In this document: one piece after another, positions 8,618 through 16,164 of the stretch
How positions within the stretch are numbered: position 1 is the first letter of the stretch
Layout: every line of letters starts with the position of its first letter
NCBI GenBank assembly: GCA_020162035.1
Contig: JAIUNM010000012.1
Span: 1-64,000, forward strand
DNA length: 64,000 nucleotides
Reading direction: 5' to 3'
Source: Bacteroidota bacterium
GTDB lineage: Bacteria > Bacteroidota > Bacteroidia > B-17B0 > Aurantibacillaceae
Translations under genes and position numbers: made by a program
The notes under the pieces: model-generated
Database searches by the model: none
What the model was told of the DNA's origin: nothing
The model's input: the letters and a program-made list of their open reading frames with translations, nothing else

Positions 8618-9262
8618 TTACAGATCTTTTGGTGTTGTAATTTTAATATTTTCGTAATTACCCTTAACTAAATTAATTTCATAGCCTAAAGCCTCTAAAA
8701 CACTTGCATCATCTGTAAATAATGGGCTTTCGGGTAAATTAAAAGCTTTTTGTATTATTTTTATATTAAAGCATTGTGGCGTTTGTACAATTTTAAATGT
8801 AGTTCTATCAACACTTTTGTTGGTTTGGTTATTAACCTGCCTAAGACTTTCAGTTACATCAACAACTGGTATTGCATTGTTTAATTTTTTTGCTGTTTCA
8901 AAACATCTGGCAATTGTTTCTTTACTTACAAATGGTCTTGCTGCATCATGTATTGCAACAGTGCCGTTATCATTTTTAATTGTATTTAAAGCATTTTTAA
9001 CCGATTGAAATCTTGTAGCACCACCTATTACGGTTAAAAAGTTGTTTTCAGTAAAATGTTTTTTTAATAAATCATTTAAATACAATTCATAATCTATATG
9101 AATACTAATTACTATTTTAATGTTTGGGTTATAATTTAAAAACTGTTTTATTGTTTTAATAATTATAGGCTCTCCATTTAATTCAATAAATTGTTTTGGT
9201 AGTTTACTGTTCATTCGACTACCGGTACCTCCTGCAACAATTATTAAATATTCGTTATTCAT
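8618..9262 (-). CDS. ispD: 2-C-methyl-D-erythritol 4-phosphate cytidylyltransferase
   Basis: Adds CMP to methylerythritol phosphate in the MEP isoprenoid pathway. The nucleotide-binding start VAGGTGSRM with K20 and K23 (SKLPKQF), the HDAARPFVS block, and the C-terminal TDDASVLEALGYEINLVKGN are all family signatures. It is 214 residues long, a little shorter than many IspD proteins but complete in all motifs, ending in NIKITTPKDL as the family normally does. Confidence 0.93.
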   Translation of the reverse strand: MNNEYLIIVAGGTGSRMNSKLPKQFIELNGEPIIIKTIKQFLNYNPNIKIVISIHIDYELYLNDLLKKHFTENNFLTVIGGATRFQSVKNALNTIKNDNGTVAIHDAARPFVSKETIARCFETAKKLNNAIPVVDVTESLRQVNNQTNKSVDRTTFKIVQTPQCFNIKIIQKAFNLPESPLFTDDASVLEALGYEINLVKGNYENIKITTPKDL

Positions 9263-9276
9263 TTACTAATATTAAT

Positions 9277-9309
9277 AAAAAAATCCATGTTATTAGCATG
9301 GATTTTTTT
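9277..9309 (-). terminator. Intrinsic terminator of the oligopeptide-binding protein gene
   Basis: Perfect 13-bp stem: AAAAAAATCCATG (9277-9289), 7-nt loop, CATGGATTTTTTT (9297-9309). Read on the minus strand it ends in a T-run and follows the stop of the 9328-11094 gene by about 20 nt. It lies between that gene and ispD. Confidence 0.8.
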
Positions 9310-9327
9310 TAAAATTAAACTTTGATT

Positions 9328-11094
9328 TTATTTTTTTGCAGCCTCTTTTTTAGGCACAAAATATGTAGTTGTCATGTCAATAAAATTCATAGGATTTTCG
9401 GGTAAATTACGAACATGTTTGTGAACTAATCTAAAGTTTTCATCATAAAAAATTGGCATTACAGGCGCTTCATCTAATAGTATTTGCTCAGCTAAGCCTA
9501 ATAATTTAAAACGTTTTGTTTTATCTCCTTCAACACGAGCAGCCATAAATAACGAATCAAATTTAGCATTTCTAAATCTTGTTGTATTTACATAAGATTT
9601 TTCTGTTGCTACTGCAGGAATGTGGCTGCTTAAAAATAAAGTTAAAAACGATTCAGGATCTGGATAATCTGCTACCCAAGCATTTCTAAAAAAGTCAGCT
9701 TTACCGGTTTGCATATTATCTAAATGTTCAGAGAAAGGAACTGTATTAATATTAACTTTTATTTTTAAATTTTGGTCTAACATACTTTTAACTACTTCTG
9801 CAATTAAAATATTTCTATCACCACCACCACTGTTTATTTCTAAATTAATTTCCGGAAAGCCTTTACCATCTGGGTAACCAGCTTGTTTTAATAATTCTTG
9901 TGCTTTAGCAGGATCGTAAGCGTATGCTTTTAATTCTTTGTAAGGATACCCTTCTTTTTCAAAAGCTTCTGTATATGGTACCATTCCATAATCTGCCGAT
10001 GTTCCTTCTCCTTGAATTGTAAAATCTGCTATTTTATGTCTGTCAATTGCATAGTTAAATGCTAAACGAACATCTTTTTTTGCAAAAACAGGGTTAGTTG
10101 TTAAATTAAAACCATAATAATTAGTATTAAGGGCTGTTGAAGAAACAATATTAAATTCATTTTCTGATTTATTTGCATTTTCAAGTTTTCCCATTAACTC
10201 GCTAAACATTTCAACAGGAATACGGTAAACCATATCCAAATTACCACGTTTAAATTCTAAAATTTCTGTTTTTTTATCTCTAATAAAACTCCATTTAATT
10301 CCATCTAAATAAGGTAATTTATTTCCATGTTGATCAACACCCCAGTAAGATTGGTTTTTTTTCATTATTACTACATCACCTTCTTTAATATTTTCGATAA
10401 AGAAAGGACCAGTTCCAACTGTTTTTATACGCATTTCAGCACCATATTTATCAACTGCTTCTTTGGGATATATATAACAACCAGGCATTGCAAGAATATT
10501 TAAAAAACTTGCATCTGGATGAACTAAACTAATTTTAAGTGTTGTATCGTTAACAACCGTAACGCCTTTTACAGGAGTACTTTTGCCGGTTTTAGATGCA
10601 GCATAACTTTCGTTAGCACCATCAACACGGTCTTTAAATGTTATGTCGTATTGTGTGTTGTTTCCGTCTTGAGTACAAAGTTTATCAAAACAATATTTTA
10701 CATCAGTTGCATTAGCCATTCTGCCTTTTCCTTCAGGGAAACAAGCATCATCATGAAATTTTGCATTACTTCTTAAGTGAAAGGTGTATTCTTTTTGATC
10801 TGCAGCAACCTCCCAAGATTTAGCAATTGCAGGCATTAAGGTTAAATCGTTTGGATTGTATTTAACCAATCCTTCATAAATTTGACTGCCAATGTGAAAA
10901 CTGTTAATTTCGTTAATAGAAATTGGCATAAGACTTTTAAATGTTTCAACCTCGTTAACTCTTGCAATGCCGCCTAAATAAACCCCACCTTTAGCTTCAG
11001 AACCTGAATTTTCATCATTTTTATGATCACCACCACAAGCAACAAATAGTGCAGAAGTTAGTGCTATAAAGCCAATACTTATTTTTTTCATCAC
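9328..11094 (-). CDS. ABC transporter substrate-binding lipoprotein, oligopeptide type (SBP_bac_5)
   Basis: Begins MMKKISIGFIALTSALFVAC, a lipoprotein signal with lipobox Cys at residue 20. The body is a family 5 extracellular solute-binding protein (OppA/DppA-like): an early YEGLVKYNP, AKSWEV and YTFHLRSNAKFHDDACF block, the DAFY-like DVKYCFDKL, and a C-terminal NPMNFIDMTTTYF region. 588 residues, normal for the family. No permease or ATPase gene is adjacent, so it is an orphan here; likely ligands are peptides, but this is not shown. Transcribed alone, with a -7 box at 11116-11123 and a strong terminator at 9277-9309. Confidence 0.9.
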   Translation of the reverse strand: MMKKISIGFIALTSALFVACGGDHKNDENSGSEAKGGVYLGGIARVNEVETFKSLMPISINEINSFHIGSQIYEGLVKYNPNDLTLMPAIAKSWEVAADQKEYTFHLRSNAKFHDDACFPEGKGRMANATDVKYCFDKLCTQDGNNTQYDITFKDRVDGANESYAASKTGKSTPVKGVTVVNDTTLKISLVHPDASFLNILAMPGCYIYPKEAVDKYGAEMRIKTVGTGPFFIENIKEGDVVIMKKNQSYWGVDQHGNKLPYLDGIKWSFIRDKKTEILEFKRGNLDMVYRIPVEMFSELMGKLENANKSENEFNIVSSTALNTNYYGFNLTTNPVFAKKDVRLAFNYAIDRHKIADFTIQGEGTSADYGMVPYTEAFEKEGYPYKELKAYAYDPAKAQELLKQAGYPDGKGFPEINLEINSGGGDRNILIAEVVKSMLDQNLKIKVNINTVPFSEHLDNMQTGKADFFRNAWVADYPDPESFLTLFLSSHIPAVATEKSYVNTTRFRNAKFDSLFMAARVEGDKTKRFKLLGLAEQILLDEAPVMPIFYDENFRLVHKHVRNLPENPMNFIDMTTTYFVPKKEAAKK

Positions 11095-11115
11095 TAGATA
11101 ATAATATATACTTTA

Positions 11116-11123
11116 CAAATATA
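11116..11123 (-). promoter_or_regulatory. -7 promoter box of the oligopeptide-binding protein gene
   Basis: Minus-strand TATATTTG, exact TAnnTTTG, 21 nt upstream of the ATG at 11094. No clear -33 TTTG. Confidence 0.5.
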
Positions 11124-11198
11124 TGTTTTTCGAATTGAAAATGCTACTTTTTAATAAAAAAATGCTGTATTTAAAAAAATACTGAAAATCTAACCTAA

Positions 11199-11963
11199 TT
11201 AAGGATTAATCTCCAGTAAAACAGGGCAATGGTCGCTGTGTTTTGCCTCAGTAAGTATAACCGAACGGCTTAGTTTATTTTGAAGAGATTGGGTAGCCAA
11301 ATGATAATCTATGCGCCAACCTAAGTTTTTACCTCTTGCGCCAGCTCTGTAACTCCACCAAGTGTACTGATGGGGTTCTGGGTTAAAAAATCTAAATGTG
11401 TCAATAAAATCATTTGTAATAAATTTCTCCATCCACTCGCGCTCTTCGGGTAAAAAACCGCTTGTGTTTGCATTACTTTTTGGGTTATGAATATCAATAG
11501 CTTTATGGCAAATATTATAATCGCCACTAATTATTAAATTGGGTATTGATTTTTTTAAAGTATTAATGTATTCGTAAAAATCATCTAACCATTGCATTTT
11601 AAAAGCTTGCCTTTCTTCGCCACTACTACCACTAGGGTGATAAACACTAATTACACTTAAATTATCTAAATCTATTCTTAATACTCTTCCTTCAAAATCA
11701 TACTTATCAATTCCGCAACCATAAACAACATTTTTAGGTTTAATTTTTGTAAAAATGGCTACACCACTGTACCCTTTTTTTTGGGCTGGGTACCAATACA
11801 AATGATAACCTAAATCAATAAACTCATTTACATTTACTTGATCGGGTGTTGCTTTAATTTCTTGTAAACATACAATATCTGGATTAACTGATTTTAACCA
11901 TTGAACAAAATCTTTAGACATTGCAGCCCTAATTCCATTTACATTGTAAGTTATAAGTTTCAT
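11199..11963 (-). CDS. xth: Exodeoxyribonuclease III (AP endonuclease family)
   Basis: Mg-dependent endonuclease/exonuclease/phosphatase-fold enzyme of base-excision repair. Visible catalytic blocks: TYNVNGIRAA at the N-terminus, the metal ligand Glu in CLQEIKA, VYHPSGS, SGDYNICH (Asp/Asn), the GWRIDYHL segment and the final His in KHSDHCPVLLEI. 254 residues, complete. The -7 box TATATTTA ends 5 nt before the ATG, so the mRNA is probably leaderless. Confidence 0.93.
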   Translation of the reverse strand: MKLITYNVNGIRAAMSKDFVQWLKSVNPDIVCLQEIKATPDQVNVNEFIDLGYHLYWYPAQKKGYSGVAIFTKIKPKNVVYGCGIDKYDFEGRVLRIDLDNLSVISVYHPSGSSGEERQAFKMQWLDDFYEYINTLKKSIPNLIISGDYNICHKAIDIHNPKSNANTSGFLPEEREWMEKFITNDFIDTFRFFNPEPHQYTWWSYRAGARGKNLGWRIDYHLATQSLQNKLSRSVILTEAKHSDHCPVLLEINP

Positions 11964-11968
11964 AATCG

Positions 11969-11976
11969 TAAATATA
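11969..11976 (-). promoter_or_regulatory. -7 promoter box of exonuclease III (leaderless geometry)
   Basis: Minus-strand TATATTTA followed by CGATT and then the ATG. The 5-nt spacing places the transcription start at about the A of the start codon. Confidence 0.4.
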
Positions 11977-12010
11977 AAAAGAAATACATTTAAACCACAG
12001 TAATGATTTG

Positions 12011-12018
12011 TATATTTA
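12011..12018 (+). promoter_or_regulatory. -7 promoter box of truB
   Basis: TATATTTA on the plus strand, directly preceded by TTTG at 12007-12010. It lies inside the longer open frame that begins at 12003, which supports the later ATG at 12033 as the truB start. Confidence 0.4.
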
Positions 12019-12032
12019 CTTCTTTATTTTTC

Positions 12033-12737
12033 ATGTTTAATTTTTATACTGGCGAGGTAATTTTAATTGATAAACCATATACTTGGAGCAGTTTTCAGGC
12101 AGTTAACAAAATTAAACATGCTTTTAAAAATCATCATTCACTTATTTACAATGAGGTTAAAACTAAAGCTAAAATTGGTCATGCTGGCACATTAGATCCA
12201 TTAGCAACAGGCTTACTAATAATGTGTACAGGTAAAAAAACCAAAGAAATAAATAGTTTTATGGGTTTAGATAAAGAATATACGGGTAAATTTAAGATTG
12301 GAGCTACAACACCTTGTTTTGATTTAGAAAAACCTATTGATAATCTATTTAACACTGCTCATATAACATCACAACTCATTTTAGATACAGCTAAAAATTT
12401 TATTGGTTTACAAGAACAAGTTCCGCCACTATTTAGTGCGGTTATGGTAAATGGAAAAAGAGCGTATGAATTGGCTCGAAAAGGAGAAACTGTAGAGTTA
12501 AAACATAGACCAATTGAAATAAAAGAGTTTGAAATAACCGAAATAAATAATTTAGAAGTTGGTTTTAGAATAGTTTGTACTAAAGGAACTTATATAAGAA
12601 GTATTGCGCGTGATTTTGGTTTAGCTTTAAATAGTGGGGCGCATTTAATAGAATTAAGAAGAACTAAAATTGGAAATTTTTATATTGAAAATGCTCTTAC
12701 AATAGAACAATTTATTAATACAATTAAAATAAGCTAA
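12033..12737 (+). CDS. truB: tRNA pseudouridine(55) synthase
   Basis: Makes pseudouridine at position 55 of the T-loop of tRNAs. The signature GHAGTLDPLATGLL contains the catalytic Asp. The start region GEVILIDKPYTWSSFQ matches the family N-terminus. The block LFSAVMVNGKRAYELARKGE and the KGTYIRSIARDFG segment follow in the normal order. The open frame begins earlier (12003), but a -7 box lies within that extension and the ATG at 12033 gives the usual N-terminus. The C-terminal PUA domain is absent, as in the short Bacteroidota form. An ECF sigma gene follows closely. Confidence 0.92.
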   Translation: MFNFYTGEVILIDKPYTWSSFQAVNKIKHAFKNHHSLIYNEVKTKAKIGHAGTLDPLATGLLIMCTGKKTKEINSFMGLDKEYTGKFKIGATTPCFDLEKPIDNLFNTAHITSQLILDTAKNFIGLQEQVPPLFSAVMVNGKRAYELARKGETVELKHRPIEIKEFEITEINNLEVGFRIVCTKGTYIRSIARDFGLALNSGAHLIELRRTKIGNFYIENALTIEQFINTIKIS

Positions 12738-12778
12738 GTATAGAAACAACCGCAAATACTTTAAATCCTAACGAATGG

Positions 12779-13327
12779 GTGAATAATTATGCTGATTATT
12801 TATTTAAAGTTGCATTTTATAGAGTAAATAATAAAGAAGTTGCAGAAGATATTGTACAAGACACTTTTCTATCGGCATACAAAGCAAAAGAAACGTTTAA
12901 TGGAACTGCAAATGAAAAAACATGGCTTACTACTATTTTAAAAAACAAAACATTAGATTATTTAAAAAAAGCAAGCACAAAAAACGAAACATTATTAACT
13001 TTTACAAATGCTGAAGAAGCACCAAGCTACGACCACTTTTTTAACACCAAAAAATTAGGAAAATGGCAAAAGGAAACGGAGCCTAAAGATTGGCAAAAAG
13101 CAGATTCTTTAGCTAATTCTAAAGAATTTTATACTGTATTAAATGCCTGTTTATCAAAGTTACCATTAAAATGGGCTGCTGTATTTAATTTAAATTTAAT
13201 TGAAGACAATGATAGCGACTTGGTGTGTAAGGAATTAAATATTACCTCGTCAAACTTATGGGTAATAATGCACAGGGCAAAACTACAAATGCGCGAGTGC
13301 TTAGAAAAAAATTGGTTAAAACTGTAA
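12779..13327 (+). CDS. ECF-type RNA polymerase sigma factor
   Basis: Region 2 is clear (EVAEDIVQDTFLSAYKAKE, then TWLTTILKNKTLDYLKK), followed by a long acidic/aromatic linker and region 4 (LPLKWAAVFNLNLIEDND, SSNLWVIMHRAKLQMREC LEKNW). The first available canonical start is the GTG at 12779, but the frame codes for LNPNEW just upstream, which belongs to the conserved family N-terminus (NPxxWVxxYxDYLF). The only near-cognate start after the in-frame stop (12725-12727) is ATA at 12740. The gene overlaps the next one by one base (TAATG), a classic sigma/anti-sigma coupling. It probably drives the downstream peptide operon and perhaps itself. Confidence 0.88.
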   Translation: MNNYADYLFKVAFYRVNNKEVAEDIVQDTFLSAYKAKETFNGTANEKTWLTTILKNKTLDYLKKASTKNETLLTFTNAEEAPSYDHFFNTKKLGKWQKETEPKDWQKADSLANSKEFYTVLNACLSKLPLKWAAVFNLNLIEDNDSDLVCKELNITSSNLWVIMHRAKLQMRECLEKNWLKL

Positions 13328-13611
13328 TGAAAGCAAATACTGAACATAAATATAAATGGTACGAGTTTGGTTGTAAAGACGCAACGTATTTGCTTACAAA
13401 ACAAAATTTTGTTACACTAAAAACATCTGAAAAAGGCTTATTAAAATTTCACATGTTTACTTGTGGTAAATGCCAAAAGTTTGTAAAACAAATTCAATTG
13501 ATGGAAAATCTTATTAAAAAAACAATAGATTTTAATAATTTAACATTGTCTATAGAAAAAAAATCATCTATAAATCAACAACTTACAGCATTAATTGACA
13601 AAAATCAATAA
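13327..13611 (+). CDS. Soluble zinc-type (ZAS) anti-sigma factor
   Basis: A 94-residue protein with C16, H42, C46 and C49, that is C-X25-H-X3-C-X2-C, the spacing of the zinc-binding anti-sigma (ZAS) domain seen in RsrA and ChrR. There is no hydrophobic segment, so it should be cytosolic and could sense a thiol oxidant or a metal directly by losing zinc. The C-terminal 45 residues are helical and charged. The ATG overlaps the sigma stop (TAATG). An open frame extends upstream to 13258, but inside the sigma gene and in another frame; the 13327 start fits the family. It most likely holds the upstream sigma factor inactive. Confidence 0.8.
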   Translation: MKANTEHKYKWYEFGCKDATYLLTKQNFVTLKTSEKGLLKFHMFTCGKCQKFVKQIQLMENLIKKTIDFNNLTLSIEKKSSINQQLTALIDKNQ

Positions 13612-13615
13612 ACGG

Positions 13616-13642
13616 TGTAAGAAATTTATTAAGACTTCGTAC
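13616..13642 (+). promoter_or_regulatory. Candidate ECF-sigma promoter of the precursor peptide gene
   Basis: TGTAAG (13616-13621) and CGTAC (13638-13642) separated by 16 nt, the layout of ECF promoters, 28 nt upstream of the precursor ATG. A TACATTTA (13640-13647) overlaps and could instead be a housekeeping -7 box. The assignment to the upstream sigma factor is inference. Confidence 0.35.
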
Positions 13643-13670
13643 ATTTAGTATAAACCTTATAAAAAACAAA

Positions 13671-14036
13671 ATGGAAAAAAAATCAAACTTAGTAACTGCG
13701 TCGTTAATCGCAGGTGCATTAATGAGTGCTGCTTCAGTTAGCGCAAGTTCATTATTAAACTACAATGCTTTAGGAACAGCTGGTGAAGTACGTAACTCAT
13801 TAGTTAAAACTGTTGAAGCTACTTGTGGTGAGAAAAAAGCTGACACAAAAGCTACTGATGCAAAATGCGGCGAGAAAAAAGCTAAAGACGCAAAATGTGG
13901 CGAGAAAAAAGCTAAAGACGCAAAATGCGGAGAAGGAAAATGCGGCGAGAAAAAAACTAAAGACGCAAAATGTGGTGAAGGTAAATGCGGTGAGAAAAAA
14001 AGTGATGCTAAAAAAACAGAAGCAAAACCTCACTAA
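13671..14036 (+). CDS. Cys-repeat precursor peptide, HvfA/bufferin-like (MNIO substrate)
   Basis: A 121-residue protein with an N-terminal Sec-type leader (residues 1-25, cleavage likely after SVSA), a short linker, then a repetitive tail rich in Lys, Glu and Gly. Seven cysteines at 52, 66, 76, 86, 91, 101 and 106 are spaced 14, 10, 10, 5, 10, 5. Each is followed by GE; two occur as EGKCG (88-92, 103-107), the motif in which the HvfB/HvfC-type enzymes of Haemophilus modify cysteine. With a DUF692 enzyme and DUF2063 partner immediately downstream, the family knowledge predicts a periplasmic, metal-binding modified peptide (copper in known bufferins). A strong terminator follows the gene. Confidence 0.82.
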   Translation: MEKKSNLVTASLIAGALMSAASVSASSLLNYNALGTAGEVRNSLVKTVEATCGEKKADTKATDAKCGEKKAKDAKCGEKKAKDAKCGEGKCGEKKTKDAKCGEGKCGEKKSDAKKTEAKPH

Positions 14037-14052
14037 TTATAAATTTATAAAG

Positions 14053-14089
14053 GCGCCTTCAAATACTAAATTGAAGGCGCTTTTTTTTT
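14053..14089 (+). terminator. Intrinsic terminator between the precursor and MNIO genes
   Basis: GCGCCTTCAA (14053-14062), 8-nt loop, TTGAAGGCGC (14071-14080) and nine T (14081-14089): a perfect 10-bp GC-rich stem. It lies 17 nt after the precursor stop and only 21 nt before the MNIO start, with no room for a separate promoter. Expression of the downstream genes must come from read-through, giving excess precursor over enzyme. Confidence 0.88.
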
Positions 14090-14110
14090 AATAGTATTTT
14101 ATTTTACAAT

Positions 14111-14944
14111 ATGAATCATCAAATAGGAATTGGATTTAGAAAAGACTTTGCCGAAGAGTTTTTAAATGGAAACGAATTAAATCCTGCATTTATTGAGCTT
14201 GCACCAGAAAACTGGATAGGAATGGGAGGGTACTGGAAAAAAATTTTAAATCAAGCTGCAGAAAAGTATCCAATAACCTGTCATGGTTTATCGTTAAGTA
14301 TTGGTAGCCCCGATGAACTTGATGTTGATTTTGTTAAACAAGTAAAACAATTTTTAAACGACTATCAAATTAAAATTTATAGCGAACATTTAAGCTATAG
14401 CAAATGCGATAATGCCCACCTTTACGATTTGTTGCCAATTCCATTTAGAGAAGATGCAATTAAGCATATTGTAAAAAGAATTAAACAAGTGCAAGATATT
14501 TTAGAAATGCCTTTGGTTATAGAAAACGTAAGTTATTATACTCCATTAGCTGCTGAAATGAAAGAACATGAATTTATTTCGGCTATTGTTAAAGAAAGCG
14601 GGTGTAAACTATTATTAGATGTAAATAATGTGTTTGTAAATGCATTTAATCATAATTATAATGCAAAAGATTTTTTAAAAGCTTTGCCATTAAGCGAAGT
14701 GGCATATATTCATATAGCAGGACATGAGCAAGTAAGCGAATCGTTAATAATTGACACACATGGCCAAGCGGTAATTGACCCGGTGTTTGAATTATTTGAT
14801 TTTGCAACTTCATTAATAAAACCTGTACCTGTGCTTTTAGAAAGAGATTTTAATATTCCTGAATTAACAGAATTGCAAGATGAGTTAAACAGATTAGATA
14901 AAATTGTTGCAACAAAATGGCAAACTAAAAAAAATTATGCTTAA
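14111..14944 (+). CDS. DUF692 multinuclear non-heme iron oxidative enzyme (MNIO; HvfB/BufB/MbnB family)
   Basis: A TIM-barrel protein of 277 residues. All family metal-site motifs are visible: H58 in CHGLSLSIG, H93 in SEHLSYS, E138 in VIENVS, D170 in LLLDVNN, H201 and H205 in HIAGHE, D215 and H217 in DTHG, and E244 in LLERD. Enzymes of this family oxidise cysteine residues of a precursor peptide to copper-binding heterocycles (MbnB, BufB, HvfB). Its only plausible substrate here is the Cys-repeat protein just upstream. It overlaps the DUF2063 gene by 8 nt, so the two are translationally coupled. Confidence 0.92.
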   Translation: MNHQIGIGFRKDFAEEFLNGNELNPAFIELAPENWIGMGGYWKKILNQAAEKYPITCHGLSLSIGSPDELDVDFVKQVKQFLNDYQIKIYSEHLSYSKCDNAHLYDLLPIPFREDAIKHIVKRIKQVQDILEMPLVIENVSYYTPLAAEMKEHEFISAIVKESGCKLLLDVNNVFVNAFNHNYNAKDFLKALPLSEVAYIHIAGHEQVSESLIIDTHGQAVIDPVFELFDFATSLIKPVPVLLERDFNIPELTELQDELNRLDKIVATKWQTKKNYA

Positions 14945-15686
14945 AGAAGAAACATTAAAGCAACAAAGCTTATTAGCTAATTATTGTAGAACTGGTGTTG
15001 AGCCAGTTTTACTAAACGCTAAACAAGAAAACCTACACCATTATAGAAGATTAGTCTTTAATATTGCTTGCGATACACTTGAAACAGCCTATCCAATAAC
15101 ATATAGTTTTTTATCAGAAAAAGATTGGGATGAGTTAACTTATCAATTTTTTTCTGAACATAAATGCAAAACAACACAAGTTTGGAAAATGCCCCTTGAA
15201 TTTTACGAATATTGTTTAGAAAAAAATATTGCATCAAAACTTAAAATGCCTTTTTTAAATGATTTACTGTATTTTGAATGGTTGGAGTTAGAAGTTCATA
15301 CAATGCCAGACATAAACTATCCACAGGTTAAAGAAATAGGTAGTTGGTTAAACGATGAAATTGCAATTAATCCAGAATATAAACTTGTTAAATTTGAATA
15401 CCCTGTTCACACAACTGCTGTTACAAGTGATATTGAAAGCAAAAAAGGAAATTACTTTTTTTTAATTTACAGAGAAAAGGAAACAGGAAGAGTACAGTTT
15501 GTTGATTTAAGCATGTTGTATGTTTTTGTTATTGAAAATATTGTAAATGGTAAATTGTTAATAAACATAATAAACGAAGCAAATACATTATTTAATATTA
15601 ATGATGTTGAAGTGCTTAAAAAACACATTTTAATATTTATAGAAGATTTAAAACAACGCCAATTTATTATTGGGTTTAAAAAATAA
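14937..15686 (+). CDS. DUF2063 family partner protein (HvfC/BufC-like)
   Basis: 249 residues. The N-terminal half has the DUF2063 pattern (an early Q-x-YR/YCR helix, HYRRLVFNIACDTLETAYPI, then a WDEL helix and a MPFLNDLLYFEW segment). The C-terminal half is predicted to be a mixed alpha/beta, winged-helix-like region that in HvfC/BufC proteins recognises the precursor leader and holds it for the MNIO enzyme. It starts at ATG 14937, overlapping the end of the MNIO gene by 8 nt. Role inferred from family and context. Confidence 0.82.
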   Translation: MLKEETLKQQSLLANYCRTGVEPVLLNAKQENLHHYRRLVFNIACDTLETAYPITYSFLSEKDWDELTYQFFSEHKCKTTQVWKMPLEFYEYCLEKNIASKLKMPFLNDLLYFEWLELEVHTMPDINYPQVKEIGSWLNDEIAINPEYKLVKFEYPVHTTAVTSDIESKKGNYFFLIYREKETGRVQFVDLSMLYVFVIENIVNGKLLINIINEANTLFNINDVEVLKKHILIFIEDLKQRQFIIGFKK

Positions 15687-15691
15687 TAATT

Positions 15692-16120
15692 TTGAAAAAA
15701 GCGTTAAATTATTTTATTAATAGTTGTAATAATTTACAATCAATAGCTTTATTAGGAATAAGATTAATTTTGGCCTATAACTTTTACACAACTGCAATTG
15801 TAAAATGGGAAGATATTAATTCAGTTGTAGAGTGGTTTACAAGTATGAATATTATATTTCCAAAAGCAAATGCATATTTTGTTGCCTCAATTGAAATGAT
15901 TGCCGTTTTTGCTTTTATATTAGGTATAGGCACACGAATAGTTTCAATAATTTTAATGCCTGTTTTAGCCGTTGCAATTTACACGGTTCATTTTCAAAAT
16001 GGTTACAGTGTAGGTAATAATGGTTACGAAATTCCTTTATACTATATTTTAATGTTAACTATACTGTTAAGTTTTGGTTCAGGTAAATTAAGTTTGGATA
16101 ATTTTTTAAAAATAAAATAA
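15692..16120 (+). CDS. DoxX family membrane protein
   Basis: A 142-residue protein with four predicted membrane helices (about 18-38, 60-82, 86-104 and 115-135), the DoxX/TQO-small-subunit fold. The start is a TTG 5 nt after the DUF2063 stop, so it closes the operon. DoxX-type proteins are frequent partners of DUF692/DUF2063 peptide operons, where they are thought to serve redox or membrane steps; the exact role is not known. No terminator follows directly. Confidence 0.82.
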   Translation: MKKALNYFINSCNNLQSIALLGIRLILAYNFYTTAIVKWEDINSVVEWFTSMNIIFPKANAYFVASIEMIAVFAFILGIGTRIVSIILMPVLAVAIYTVHFQNGYSVGNNGYEIPLYYILMLTILLSFGSGKLSLDNFLKIK

Positions 16121-16164
16121 TTGCTTTAATTTTCTTAAACTTTAATTTAGTTTGTTTTTTTATA

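Noticed and set aside
13852..14010. Tandem repeats that could suggest a CRISPR array or minisatellite
   Set aside because: Repeats keep reading frame, differ at synonymous positions, and have no unique spacers: they are protein repeats.
13800..14033. Antisense open frame rich in Phe/Ser across the precursor gene
   Set aside because: A shadow of the Lys/Glu-rich repeats; no start context and a strong terminator and family evidence support the plus strand.
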